DNA of 64,000 nt from Medakamo hakoo. Lineage: Eukaryota; Chlorophyta; Trebouxiophyceae; Coccomyxaceae. Under the pieces are notes generated by a model, which was not told where the DNA came from, searched no databases, and saw only the letters and a list, made by a program, of their open reading frames with translations. Both the position numbers and the translations under genes were made by a program. Below, one piece after another: positions 49,557 through 60,421 of this stretch (positions are counted from its first letter, which is position 1; every line of letters begins with the position of its first letter). The stretch is taken from positions 1,054,001 through 1,118,000 of the forward strand of contig CP089450.1 of NCBI GenBank assembly GCA_026636295.1. Reading direction: 5' to 3'.

Positions 49557-50929
49557 ATGACCGACGCCGGCCTCCTCCTGCCCACGTCGCCATCGCACAC
49601 CACTTATGCCGGCTACATCCGCGTCCCCGGCCTTGCCGCGACGTCTGGCCGCGATGGCGACGCCTGGGTCCGCCTGGACGGCGTGAAAACCAAGGCCGGG
49701 CGCGAGCGCGGACAGCTGCTGCGCGGCGCCCGCCTGGTCCTGGAGCCGGACCTGGAGGAGCTGTTGCAGGTGGGTTGTGAGGGAGGTGCGCGGGGGCGTG
49801 CACGGCGTGCGGCAGGACGGCGTGGGACGGTGTGGGAGAGCGCCCCCCCCTCCCTTCATCCCATCCCATCCCGTCCCGACCCCGTCCATCCCAGCCGCAC
49901 GCCTCCACCCTCTCGTCCCGCCTGCGTGACGCGCCGTCCGTCCCGGCTTTCCTGGCCGAGCTGCGCGCCCTGGCGAGCCGAGCGGTGGCCGAACAGGTGG
50001 GAGAGGGCGCCACCGCCCCGCCCGCCCTGCCGCCGCCGCCCGCACTCACTGCCGCCGCAGCCGCAGCTGTCGAAGCGGCCGGTTCTGCAGCCTGGGCCGC
50101 CCTCGCGTCCGCCTCGCCCTGCGGCACGCGCCTGGGGTTTGAGATGGCCGATGACGCGGGGCGGACGCACGAGCTGACGGTCCGCTTTGACCCCGACTTC
50201 CTGTCCGGCCGGCCACCGCGCCTGGCCGCGGCCCTGCCGACCCCGCTGCGGGTCGAGTTGGCGCGCGGCGCGGCCAGTGCCCCACCCCCCCCCCTCACCG
50301 CCGCCCTGGCCGCCTGGCGGGCCGCCCTCGCACAGCACGCCGACTTTTGGGCCTGCGTCGACGGCATCGACGCCCGCTTCCGCGTGCTGGACCCGGCCCC
50401 GCCCACGCCCGCCGACACGCACCGCGTCCTCGCCCTCACCGGCGGCGCGTCGCTGGAGGTCGAGCTCGACGCACGCCGCCCGCGCTCCTTGCCGACGGGC
50501 GTGGCCTTCATGGGCGCGCCGTCTGCGACCGCCGCCCCACAGGCCGCCTTGGACGCGTACGCGTGGGATGAGGGCGTGGGGCCGGCGGACAACCTGGCGG
50601 CCGCGCTGGGCGAGTGGTTGCTGCCGTCGGCGGCTGCTGCGACTGCTGCCGCGACGACGGCGGCGATGGAGGAAGAGCCGACGGGCGCCGAGTGCGCCAT
50701 CTGCTATGCCTACCACTTACCGGCGGACGGCGACGGGGCTGCCACCGCCGTCCCGCCGTCCGTCCACTGCCCGCACGCTCGGTGTGGCCGGCCCTACCAC
50801 GCGGCCTGCCTGCGCGGGTGGCTGGCGTCGCTGCCGGGCGCGCGGGCGGCCCTGGGCCAGCTGAGTGGGGACTGCCCGTACTGTGGGCAGGAGGTGGCGG
50901 TGCCGGTGGGTGGTGGTGGCGGGGAGTAG
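49557..50929 (+). CDS. FANCL: FANCL-type E3 ubiquitin ligase of the Fanconi anaemia pathway
   Basis: Two exons, 49557..49769 and 49895..50929, 415 aa, phase 0. FANCL monoubiquitinates FANCD2/FANCI in response to DNA cross-links. The body contains URD-like segments (GFEMADDAGRTHELTVRFDP, FWACVDGIDARFRVLDPAPP, parallel to FWDVMDEIDEKTWVLEP). The C-terminal RING/ELF domain is unmistakable: AECAICYAYHLP (compare DCGICYAYQLD), VHCPHARCGRPYHAACLRGW, LSGDCPYCGQEV, with all zinc ligands present. Plant FANCL keeps the same layout. The N-terminal ELF-like domain is short. Its transcript starts opposite that of HSP20. Confidence 0.94.
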
Positions 50930-51027
50930 ATTGAGTGAGAAGGGGGAGAGAGAGAGATGTAGGGTAGAGGATGGAAGACAGAACAGCAAGCAAAAGCCTC
51001 AACCCACAAACCCTCGCCATCCCGCGC

Positions 51028-52915
51028 ACTCTCTCTCTCTCCATTTCCTTTCCTTCTCCCTCGCCGCCGCCGCCGCTCCCCACGCCCGTCTCTGTCTCCT
51101 CTCCCCTCCCCTCACTGCACCGGCGGGGCCTCGTACTTCAGCGCGAGGAAACCGGTGAGATTCTTGCCAACCAGCGGGATGACCTGCCCCGAAACAGTGC
51201 TCCAGTCCACATGCTGCACGCGCACGGACAGGCTACGCCCAGCGGTCGCCGCCGCTGCGGGCAGGCTGCGGGTGATGGCTTCAGCAACCGCGTCGGCAGG
51301 CATGCCTCCGCTGCCTTCAAAGACCGGCCCGTACCCCCAACCTGAAAAGTCGTGGAGGATGGTCTTCCGCTGGAACAGCGCCAGGCGTTCCAGGCGCGGC
51401 AGCGTGGTCGACGCGACTGTCGCGGCCCAGGCCGGCCCGTCAGCCGCATCCAGCGTCAAGCTCGCCGCACGCGCTTCCAGCACAACCAGGGTGGGCACCG
51501 CAAACTCGGGCGTGGCCCACCCAGCGAGGTCGACTGACTCTGAGCTGTCCTTCATTCCACCGTACACCAGCCGGGTGAGGCGGCGAAACGAGTTTCCCGC
51601 ATCACGCAGGCAGTCAGGCGGTCTTTCGTGACCACCACGACCGCTCAACTCCAGGACCTCAAGCCGCGCCATGATGGCGGGTGGGAGGAGGACGGTCTCT
51701 TCCGACCACGAGTCGACGACCAAGCAGGTCAACCCGCGCGGCGGCGTCTCCAAGCTCCCCAGGTCGAGGGGGTCTTCGTCGCACCAACCCACGCGCAGCT
51801 CCCGCAGCGCAGGCAGATGATCCAGACATGTGGGTGCGGTGTTCGGCGACGTATCCAGAGCTATGGGTAAATGCAGCCGCGTGAGGTGCTGCCCCACGGC
51901 GGTCGCGAACGAACGGAGGGATTGAAGGCTCCCCGAGTCCCAGAATCTGACTTGCGTCAGGTCCAGGTACATGCTCGCCAGCACGGGCGCCGTCCGGGCC
52001 GCGCCACTGCCTGCCTGGCGGCCGACGGCGACCAGGCGGCGGTGGAGGGCTAGGACGGGGTACAGGTAATCCCGCGTCTCTGAAGTTCGGTCGTTGATCC
52101 AAAAGTCCAGGATGGCGGCACGCCCGGCCGAGACCATGGGCGGCGGGGCCTCAACAAAGAATGCTCTATCCGCTTTCGCATACTGTACGTGAGGCGTCGT
52201 GGCGAGGACTCGTTCAACCCAGGTCCGGGTTGAATCTAAATCCTCGTCCTCGTTGGAGTCTAAAGAGAAGGAGAAGCGGCGCACGGCCGGCCCGGCGACC
52301 TGCATGGCGCGCTCCAGGGTGCCGTATGCACCCTGCTGGCTGGGGGTGTTGTATTGCTCGCGCAATCCCGTCCAATCTTCTTCACCACCGAAGACGATGT
52401 GGACATTCTTCCACACCGCGCTCGGCGGGCGGACCGCGTCGGCAAACGCCCGGCAGACTACCGACAGGCGGACGCGCTTTCGAAGTCTTCCATAGCGCTC
52501 ATCACCTGGAACGAGGGAGATGATGTAGGAGAGGACGTCCGTGGGCAGGTCGGTGATCAGGGTGGGCCGGCCGCGCGGCGCCAGGCGTGGCGGCGGGGCG
52601 TCACCCATGTGGAAATGGACGGAAATGGGTGGGTGGAACGGACGGGAGAGGTGGGCGGATGATGACCGCAAGGGGCGAGGAGGCAGGCCACGCGCGCGCG
52701 CGCGCGCTGACAAAGAAAGACGAGACGCGCGGACGTGCGCACACTCGGCCGAGCAGAGGCAGCAAGCGCCGCGAGCCTCGAGCTCCTTGTGGCGTGGGTG
52801 GCGGGTGCGCAGGGTTGTGTGGGCGTGTGTCGGTGCCCGGTTTTTTTTCCGTGCGTTTTGGTGTGCCCGGGTTTTTTTTGTGTGTGTGCGGGTTTGTGCG
52901 AGTGTGAGGCGAGCG
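51028..52915. repeat. Segmental tandem duplication, left copy (F-box gene 1 plus flanks)
   Basis: Aligns with 52958-54840. The match begins in the CT-rich 3' flank (CCCCACGCCCGTCTCTGTC in both), covers the whole gene and ends in the T/G-rich upstream DNA with the GTGTGTCGGTG and GTGCGTTTTGGTGTGCCCGG blocks. Confidence 0.9.
51112..52608 (-). CDS. F-box/LRR-like protein, tandem copy 1
   Basis: Single exon, 498 aa. The N-terminal F-box (about 18-70) is PTLITDLPTDVLSYIISLVP, then RLSVVCRAFADAV and AVWKNVHIVF, the usual LP..VL..I......L..VC..F......W pattern that binds SKP1. The remainder has weak leucine-rich segments (LDHLPALRELRVGWCDEDPL, LTCLVVDSWSEETVLLPPAI, FRRLTRLVYGG, TLPRLERLALF) typical of the substrate-binding LRR of SCF ubiquitin ligases. 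Substrate unknown. It shares about two thirds identity with copy 2, with differences concentrated after the F-box and at the C-terminus. The start is the ATG of the MGDAPPP block shared by both copies; the open frame upstream is part of the duplicated leader and unlikely to be translated. Confidence 0.82.
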   Translation of the reverse strand: MGDAPPPRLAPRGRPTLITDLPTDVLSYIISLVPGDERYGRLRKRVRLSVVCRAFADAVRPPSAVWKNVHIVFGGEEDWTGLREQYNTPSQQGAYGTLERAMQVAGPAVRRFSFSLDSNEDEDLDSTRTWVERVLATTPHVQYAKADRAFFVEAPPPMVSAGRAAILDFWINDRTSETRDYLYPVLALHRRLVAVGRQAGSGAARTAPVLASMYLDLTQVRFWDSGSLQSLRSFATAVGQHLTRLHLPIALDTSPNTAPTCLDHLPALRELRVGWCDEDPLDLGSLETPPRGLTCLVVDSWSEETVLLPPAIMARLEVLELSGRGGHERPPDCLRDAGNSFRRLTRLVYGGMKDSSESVDLAGWATPEFAVPTLVVLEARAASLTLDAADGPAWAATVASTTLPRLERLALFQRKTILHDFSGWGYGPVFEGSGGMPADAVAEAITRSLPAAAATAGRSLSVRVQHVDWSTVSGQVIPLVGKNLTGFLALKYEAPPVQ

Positions 52916-53028
52916 GTCGTTCCACCAAACCAAGTGATTCCAAACCACCCACCCGCGCTCTCTCTCTCTCCCATTCCCTTTCCCTCTCGCGGCTCCCCAC
53001 GCCCGTCTCTGTCATCTCTCCCCTTCCC
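52609..53028. other. Intergenic between the two F-box genes
   Basis: 420 bp. The left ~305 bp is the duplicated promoter/leader of F-box gene 1, nearly identical to the region upstream of gene 2. The right ~70 bp is the duplicated CT-rich 3' flank of gene 2. About 40 bp between are unique. T8 runs near 52839-52847 and 52871-52878. Confidence 0.7.
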
Positions 53029-54840
53029 TCACTGCACCGGCCGGGCCTCGTACTTCAGCGCGAGGAGTTGGGGGACAAACCTTTCAACCTGCGGGTTGAC
53101 CTGCTTCGAAACAGTGTCCGAGGGAGGCCGATTCAGCACGGGCACGGACAGGCGACGCCCAGCGGCCGCCGCCGCTACGGGCAGGCTGTGGGTGATGGCC
53201 TCAGCGACCGCGTCGGCAGGCATGAGTCTGTTGCCTAGAAAGGCCGACTTTCCACAATGGTACAGCTGCAGACGTTCCAGGCGCGGCAGCGTGGTCGACG
53301 CGACTGTCGCAGCCCAGGCCGGCCCGTCAGCCGCACGCAGCGTGAAGCTTGTGGCATTCACTTCCAACACAACCAGGGTGGGCACCGCAAACGCGGGCGT
53401 GGCCCACCAAGCGAGGTCAGCCACAAAGTCGCCCGGAAATCCGCCGTACACCAGCCGGGTGAGGCGGCGAAACGAGTTTCCCGCATCACGCAGGCAGGCA
53501 GGCGGCTCACGGGCTTCGTCCCAGGTCAAACCCATGACCTCAAGCCGCGACATGATGGAGGGCGGGAGGAGGGCGGTTGCGTGCGACATCGACTCGACGA
53601 CCAAGCAGGTCAATCCGCGCGGCGGCGTCACCACCCTCCGCAGGTCGAGGGGGTCGTCGTGGTCCCACCAACCCACATGCAGCTCCCGCAGCGCAGGCAG
53701 ATGATCCACACATGCGGGTACGACGAGCGGCGGCATCCGCACCACAAGCCCGGAGAGACACAGCCGCGTGAGGTGCTGCCCTACATCGGCCGCGAGCGAA
53801 CGGATGAACGGAACCAGGCGCTGCACGTCCATTTGCTCGAGCGCTGGAGGCAAAAAAGGCATTGTCATGTCCCAATGCTCCATACTCGTCAGCACGGGCA
53901 CCGTCCGGGCCGCACCACTGCCTGCCTGGCGGCCGACGGCGACCAGGCGGCGATGGAGGGCTAGGGCGGCGTCCAGACAGTCCCACCCGGAAGTTTTGTA
54001 GTCGATCCAAAAGTCCAGGATGGCGGCACGCCCGGCCGAGATCATGGGCGGCGGGCCATCAACAACGACTTTATAATCCATTTTCGCATAGTGCACGCGA
54101 GGCGTCGTGGCAAGGACTCGTTCAACCCAGGCCCGGGTTGACCCCATATCCTCGTAGTCTATGGAGCTTAGTTTTTTGGCGTCTAAAAAGAAGGAGAAGC
54201 GGCGCACGCACGGCCCGGCGACCTGCATGGCGCGCTCTAGGGTGCCGTATGCACCCTGCTGGCTGGGGGTGTTGTATTGCTCGCGCAATCCCCGGACATC
54301 GTCTTCAACAGCGAAGACGACGTGGACGTCCTCCCACACCGCGCTCGGCGGGCGGACCGCGTCGGCAAACGCCCGGCAGACGACCGACAGGCGGACGCGG
54401 TCTGCATGGAGCCCACCTGGAAATGGAATGGAGATGATGTAGGAGAGGACGTCCGTGGGCAGGTCGGTGATCAGGGTGGGCCGGCCGCGCGGCGCCAGGC
54501 ATGGCGGCGGGGCGTCGCCCATGTGGAAATGGACCGGGAGGGTGGGTGGAACGGCGGGAGAGGTGGGCGGATGATGACCGCAAGGGGCGAGGGGCCACGC
54601 GCACGCGCGCGCGCTGACAAAGAAAGACGAGACGCGCGGACGTGCGCACACACGGCCGAGCAAAGGCAGCAAGCGCCGCGAGCCTCGAGCTCCTTGTGGC
54701 GTGGGTGGCGGGTGCGTCGGGTTGTGTGGGCGTGTGTCGGTGTGCCCGGTTTTTTTTCGTGCGTTTTGGTGTGCCCGGGTTTGTTTTTTTTTGTGTGTGT
54801 GTGGTGCGGGTTGTGGGTGTGAGTGTGTGGCGAGGCGGGC
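52958..54840. repeat. Segmental tandem duplication, right copy (F-box gene 2 plus flanks)
   Basis: Partner of 51028-52915 in direct orientation. The upstream non-coding part (54590-54720) differs from the left copy at only a handful of positions, clearly fewer per length than the coding regions do. Confidence 0.9.
53029..54522 (-). CDS. F-box/LRR-like protein, tandem copy 2
   Basis: Single exon, 497 aa. The F-box reads PTLITDLPTDVLSYIISIPF, then VRLSVVCRAFADAVRPPSAV. LRR-like blocks: CVDHLPALRELHVGWWDHDD, PPRGLTCLVVESMSHATALL, FRRLTRLVYGGFPGDF and TLPRLERLQLYHC. Compared with copy 1 there are small indels after the F-box (IPFPGGLHAD), around DAKKLSSIDYEDMGS and in HWDMTMPFLPPALEQMDVQR, and a rewritten stretch NRPPSDTVSKQVNPQVERF before the shared LALKYEA-x-PVQ end. 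These are consistent with divergence of the substrate-recognition surface. It is divergent from the formin gene, 541 bp away. Confidence 0.82.
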   Translation of the reverse strand: MGDAPPPCLAPRGRPTLITDLPTDVLSYIISIPFPGGLHADRVRLSVVCRAFADAVRPPSAVWEDVHVVFAVEDDVRGLREQYNTPSQQGAYGTLERAMQVAGPCVRRFSFFLDAKKLSSIDYEDMGSTRAWVERVLATTPRVHYAKMDYKVVVDGPPPMISAGRAAILDFWIDYKTSGWDCLDAALALHRRLVAVGRQAGSGAARTVPVLTSMEHWDMTMPFLPPALEQMDVQRLVPFIRSLAADVGQHLTRLCLSGLVVRMPPLVVPACVDHLPALRELHVGWWDHDDPLDLRRVVTPPRGLTCLVVESMSHATALLPPSIMSRLEVMGLTWDEAREPPACLRDAGNSFRRLTRLVYGGFPGDFVADLAWWATPAFAVPTLVVLEVNATSFTLRAADGPAWAATVASTTLPRLERLQLYHCGKSAFLGNRLMPADAVAEAITHSLPVAAAAAGRRLSVPVLNRPPSDTVSKQVNPQVERFVPQLLALKYEARPVQ

Positions 54841-55063
54841 GGGCGGCTGTCGGCCCCGGCGGCGCACACTCGAAACGCGCAGAGGTTGCGCGAGCGGCGC
54901 TCTCGCACGCCCTCCCGCGCGCTCACACACTCCCAGCCTGCAGGCCCAGTCGCCCAGGCTTTGCGCGCACCCAACCAGCCCTGACACCCGGCTGGAACGG
55001 CCGCACCGGCCACTCTCGCGACCGAAGGACGAAAGAAAGCGGCGCAACAGCTCTCCGTGCTCC
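54523..55063. promoter_or_regulatory. Divergent region between F-box gene 2 and formin
   Basis: 541 bp. The first ~318 bp belong to the tandem duplication (F-box leader/promoter, ending in GT-rich DNA with T runs). The last ~220 bp is unique and would hold the formin promoter and 5' UTR. No TATA box seen. Confidence 0.5.
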
Positions 55064-58000
55064 ATGGCGTCGCCGCCGGCCTTTGCCAAGCGCCTGCCCA
55101 AGGCGGCGGCGGCGGCGGCTGTTCCCTCGTCCCGTGGCACCATCTCCGCGTCCCGCCCGACCGTGCTCGTGGAAGACCTGGAGCGGCGCTTAGCCGCCCG
55201 GGCGGCGGCGGCGGGCAAAGCCGCGCTGCTCGGCGGCGAGCCCGCCGGCGCGGCGTCGGCCTTGCGCGCGCTGGGCCGGGCCCTGGACGCGGTCGAAGCC
55301 GCGACAGGTGAGGAGTGGGACGAGGGGCGGTCGCTCTGGCCTCGCCGGGGTGTGAGAGACGCGCGGCCAGCAGCCCCGGCGTCGTCCCCCCCAGTTTGCG
55401 CGCGCGCAACTCTATTCACCCGCATGCGTGTCCGACCACCCACACACACAGACTCGTCGCCGACCGTCATGGCTGCCGCCTTCAAAGCCGTCGCGGACGC
55501 CGGGCCGGGCGCCCTGACCTCCGCTCCCGGCCCGGCTGTCGCAGAAGCTATGGCAGCCTGGCAGGCCGAGGAAGAAGCCGACCCCGACGCCGTCCCACCC
55601 CACCACCCGCCGCCGGCCCAGGCGGAGGCCCTGCTCCGCCTGGCGGCCGCCATCCCAGGCGGCGGCCTCATCCCGCCCGGCCCGCGCGTCAAGCTGCTGG
55701 CGTCGGCCGCGGTTGGAGGGGAGGCCACGCGCCTGTACGTGGCTTTGCTCGTCCTGGAACGGCTGCCGGCGGGTCGGCGGGCCGCCCTGGGCCGCCTGGC
55801 CCGGGTGGCGCACCGAGCGGCGGCCAACCCGCGCGGCCCGGCCGGGCCGTCCCTTGCGTCCGTCCTCGCGCCGTCCCTCATGCCCGCCGCTGACGCCGCC
55901 GGCCGCCCGCCCTCGCCGCTGACCCCGCGTGCGTCTGCCGCCGCCGCGACCGTGGTGCAAAGCCTGGTCGACCACGCCGATTACTTCTTCTTCGGCGGCG
56001 GCCTGTCCCCGTCTTTGGCCGCGCGCGCGCCGCCGCAGGCGGCCGCGGCCGCGGTCGGGCGGGGCGCGCCCGCACCCCCGCCCCTGCCGGCGGGCGCTGC
56101 TCCGCCCGTCGGCCGCCTCGTCTCCCTGACCGCCACGATGCCTGGCGCGGGTGGTGCAGCTGCCGCCCGGGCGGCGGCCGTTGCGCTGCGCGCGGCCGCC
56201 GCCCGCCCTGCTGCCGCAGCGCCGCCGCGCACGCCGACCACGCCGTCCACCATGTCCACCGCCCTCGCCGACGCGGACGCCGTCCTGCGCCGCACGGCCG
56301 CCGCCCTGGGCCTGCCCACGTCCGTGGCGGACTTGGATGGGCCGCTCCTGGCCAAGCGCCTGCGTGAAGCGGCGGCCGTCGTGGGCGCGGGCGGGCGGCT
56401 GGTCGCGTCGAGTGGCGAGGGCGGCGCCGCGCCCGCTGCTGCGGCCGCGCCGGCCGCCCGGTCGCCCAGCCCGGGCGCCGGCGCCGGCGGTGCGGCCGCC
56501 TCGCACCGGGCCATCATCGCGCCTGTCTCGCCCACGCGGCGTGCCCGCATGCTGGCGGCGGCTGCAGCGGCGGGCCCGGGTGCGGTGGTGGCGGTCGCGG
56601 CTGCGACCGCGCCCGGCCCGCTCCCACCCCCGCCGCCCGCCTCGGCCGACGGCCGGCCCTGGCGGCCGCCCGGGCCCAACCCGCACGGCCCACGCCCGGC
56701 GGGCCCGGCCGCGCCTGCGCCCGCCATGGTCGTCGCCCCTCCCCGGCCCGGGTGGCGGCCCACCAGTGCGGGCAGCCCGTCCAAAGCGGGAGGAGCAGCC
56801 GGCAGCGGTGGCGAGGCCGACGAGCGGTGGTTTCTCGCGTCGCCGTCAAAGCGGCGCGCGGCGCGCGCGGCGGCCGCCGCGGCCGCCGCCCGGCGCGTGT
56901 CGGGCCCCGCTCCACCTGCTGCTGTGGCTGCTGCTGTGCGCGCGCCGCCGCCTGGAGCGCCTCCCCCGCCGTCCGTGCGGGCGGCGGCTGCGGCGGCGGT
57001 CGCGCGCGCGGCCGCGGCCGCCCGCGCCGCTGCGGCGGCGGGGCCGGCCGCGCCCGCGCCCGCACCTGTCGCTCCCCCGCCGCCGCGGCCGCCGCCGCCG
57101 CGGGCGGCCTCCTCCTCACCTCCTCGCCCGCGGCGCGTGTCGCCGGTGCGTACAGCGGCGGCTCCATCCCCTGCCCGCCGCGCGTCCGCTGCCCCTGCCG
57201 CGCCTGCCGCGCCGCCTCCTGCCGCCGCCATCCCTGCGGGCTCGGCCCGCCACGAGCTCGCGGCCGAGGCGGCGGCCCTGCTCGCCCGCGCCGCCAACGC
57301 GCTCGAGCCGTCTGCTGCAGGTGCTGCCGCTGCCCCTGCGTCGTCGTCCGGCCTGGAGGCCGCGGCCGCGAGCGCGGCCCGGGAAGCCGCGGCCGCGCTC
57401 GTGGTGGCGGGCGGTGACCGGCCGGGCCCTGCCCCCGCCGCGCCCGCGGCCGCCGCGCCCGGCCTCACCACGCCGCCCGGCCCGCTGCCTGTTGCGGCCG
57501 CCGGCCCGCCGCCGCCGGCCGCCGCGCCGGCGTGCGAGGCCTCGCCGTCCGGCGTCGAGATCGCTGCTGCTGCTGCTGTCCCGGTCCCTGTCGGCACGCC
57601 TCCCACGGCCGGCCCGGCCGACTCGCTGCTCCCCGGCCCCGTCTCTTTGTTCTTCGACCCGGCCACGCGCTCGCTCGGCCCGCTGGCGACTGCGTCGACG
57701 CCGCCCACGACCGCTCCCGCCGCCGCCGCGGCGTCCGCCACCACCCCGCACACCCCACCGCCGGACGGCAGCGTTGTCCTGCACTTGCCGCCCGGCGTCG
57801 CCCTGGCCGACGTCCTGGCCGCGGCGGGCGCGGAAGTCTCTGGGGATGGCGGCTGCGGCGGGCCGTCGCCGGGCTCGCCTGTCATCCTGGACGAAGCCGC
57901 GGCCGCCCGCCTCGCCGCGCACTTGGCTGCGGGCGCGGCGGCGCGCAAAGCCGGGGCAGAGCAAGCGCCTGCCGCGCCGTCACCCGGTGGCCTGGCCGCG

Positions 58001-58104
58001 GCGGCGGCTGCGGCGGCCGCGGCGCGGAAAGCCACGGCCGACGCCTCCACCCGCCGGCCGACGGCGCCGCCACCCCCGCCGCCGCCGCCACCACCGCCCA
58101 AGCC

Positions 58105-58137
<33 letters not shown>

Positions 58138-58297
58138 CACGAGCGGCGAGGCCGCCAAGCCCGCCCGGCGGCCGACGGCGCCGCCGCCGCCGCCGCCACC
58201 ACCGCCTCCCGCTCCAGCTGCTGCGCCAGCAGCGGCGGCGTCCACGGGCAAGGGCAAGCGGCCCGTGTCGGCTGGCGCGGCGCGCGGGCGGACGACC

Positions 58298-58329
<32 letters not shown>

Positions 58330-60421
58330 CAAGGCTGGTGGCCGCGGCGCGCCGCCCCCTCCACCCCCGCCACCCCCTCCTCCGGGTGGCCGCCTGGCGG
58401 GCCTGCCCCCGCCGCCCGCCCCGCCCATGCCCGGCAAGGCGGCCGCCCCCGCCAAGCGGCTCAAAGCGTTGCACTGGGACAAGCTGCGGTCGCCCGCGCC
58501 CGGCACGGTCTGGGCCGCGCTGTCGGGCGCCGTCCGCGCCGGCGACGACGCGGCCGCCGCTGCCGCCGCCGCCGCCGCCGCGGGCGTGGCCCTGGACGTC
58601 TCCCAACTCGAAGCCCTGTTCGCCGTCCTGGAAGCGCAGGCCAAGGACAAAAAGGCGGGCGGCGGCGGTGCGCCGGCCGAAGTCCGCCTCGTCGACCACC
58701 GGCGCGCCCACAACATTTGCATCGAGCTGGCGGGCATTCGCCTGCCCTTCCCGGCCATTCGGTCCGCGCTGGCCGGCATGGAGACGGGCGGGCTGGGCCC
58801 GGAGCAGCTGGCCGCCCTCGGCCGCGCCGTGCCGACGCGGGAAGAGCGCGCGGCGTTGCAGGCCTACCTGGCGGGCGCGCACCCGGCCCACCCGGGCCTG
58901 GCCGACGTCGACCGCCTGGGCGCGTGCGAGCGGTACTTTGTGGAGGTCATGGACCTGCCCCGCCTCGGCCCGCGCATCGGGTGCGCCGCCTTTGCGGCCG
59001 CCTTCTCGGCGACGGCCGACCGCGCGGCCGGGCAGTTGGGCGCGTTGGCGGACGCGGCGCGCGCGCTGACCCGCTCCCCCGCCTTTGCGTCGCTGCTCGC
59101 CGCCGTCCTGGCCCTGGGCAACCACCTGAACGCCGGCACGCACCGCGGCGCCGCCGCCGGCTTCCGCCTGGACACGCTGCTGAAGCTGGCGGACGTGAAG
59201 GGCGCGGACCGCAAGACGTCGCTCCTCCACTTTGTGCTCGCCCAGCTGGTCAAGGCCGAGGAGGAGGCGGCCGCGGCGGCGGCGGCGGTGGCGGGCGGCG
59301 GCGACGGGTGCGACGGGCGCGCGCCGCCCCGGCCGCCGTCCGTGACCGCCCTGCCGTCCGACCTGGCCCCCGTCCGGGCGGCGGCGGCCATCCAGGTGTC
59401 GGCCGCGCGCGCGCTGGTGGCCGAAGCCCGGGCGGGCCTGGGCCGCGTCGACCGCGAGCTCATGAGCGCGGCGGCCGCCCTGAATGGCCTGGCGCCTGAG
59501 GGCGGCGGGTCCGCCGGCGCGGACGACGGCGACGACGACGGCGCGGCCGAGCCGCCGTCGGAGGCGGCCCTGGCCGCGCACCGCGCGTTTGCCGACACGA
59601 TGGCCGCCTTTTCGACGGGCGCCCGGTCGCGCCTGGCCGAGCTGGAGGCGTCGGAAGCGGACGCGGTGTCCGCGCTGGAGGCGGCGACCCGCTTCTACGG
59701 CGAGGAGTGGGAGCCCGCGGACCCCGCCCGCCTGCTGCGCACGGTGGCGGCCTTCCTGGGCCTCGTCGAAAAAGCGGCGGGCGAGCTGGCCGCGGCGCGG
59801 GCGGCGGCCGCGGCCGAGCGGGCGCGCGCCGAGAGGCGGGCCGAACTGTCGGCGGCGGCGAAAGGCTCGGCCAGCGGCAGCAAGGGGTCGCCGCCCCAGC
59901 CACGGCGCCCGCGGCTGGCGGCCTCCCCGGCGGGCGGGCCTGCGCCCGCGGCAGGCGCGTCCACGCCGCCCGCGCCGCCGCCGCCCGCCGCCGCGCCTGG
60001 AGGCGGCGGCGCGCCGTCCTCGCCCGCCCCGCCGGAATCCGTCGGCTCCGCCCGCTCCCCGGCCAGGCGGCGGCCGGCGGCCATCAAGGCGGCAGTCGCG
60101 CCTGCTGCCCAAGCGGCGGCCTCCCCTGCCCGCACGCCCAGCCGGCTGGGCCGGGCGGCGGCGGCGGTGATGGCGGCCGTTGCCTCGCCGCTCGGCGCGG
60201 CGGCGGCGCGCAAAGCGAGGAGGGCGGACGGCGCGGGTGTCGCCGCCGCGGCGTCGCCGATGAAGCCGCCTGAGCCTCCTGTTGCTGCTGCTGCTGCTGC
60301 TGACGCTCTGCCTGTCCAGCCTACCGCGACGACGCCGGGCGGCCGGCGCAAGACGGCGCCGCCGCCGCCGCCCCCGCCACCGCCTCCGCCGCCCGCGCAC
60401 CTGGCCGGGGGGATGAGGTGA
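55064..60421 (+). CDS. RhoGAP-domain formin (FH1-FH2), class III-like
   Basis: Two exons, 55064..55307 and 55452..60421, 1,737 aa, phase 1 intron of 144 bp with no in-frame stop. Residues ~85-255 resemble a RhoGAP domain: VALLVLERLPAGRRAALGRL, ARVAHRAAANP, SLASVLAPSLM (compare NLA.VFGP.L) and VVQSLVDHADYFF (compare VVE.LI.H...F). No arginine-finger motif is evident, so GTPase activation is doubtful. A long Ala/Pro-rich disordered part follows, then FH1 poly-proline tracts (about 950-1070) for profilin binding. The FH2 domain starts near residue 1083 with KRLKALHWDKLRSPAPGTVW and includes ELAGIRLPFPAI, EVMDLPRLGPRI, LAAVLALGNHLNAGT, FRLDTLLKLADVKGADRKTS and LLHFV. The family nucleates actin filaments. 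RhoGAP-formins are known from mosses and lycophytes (class III). Another poly-Pro run sits at the extreme C-terminus. Confidence 0.9.
58108..58137. repeat. (GCT)n poly-alanine codon run in formin
   Basis: About ten consecutive GCT alanine codons, although the rest of the gene uses GCC and GCG. A second shorter run lies near 60282-60302. Trinucleotide slippage rather than selected codon choice explains this best. Confidence 0.85.

Noticed and set aside
52609-52974. Upstream in-frame extension of F-box gene 1
   Set aside because: It covers the duplicated leader, is compositionally odd (His/Thr/Arg repeats) and the shared MGDAPPP start is more reasonable.
54701-55063. In-frame extension of formin into the F-box promoter region
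   Set aside because: It is made of Cys/Val/Phe codons from GT-rich duplicated non-coding DNA; the first plausible protein starts at the ATG at 55064.
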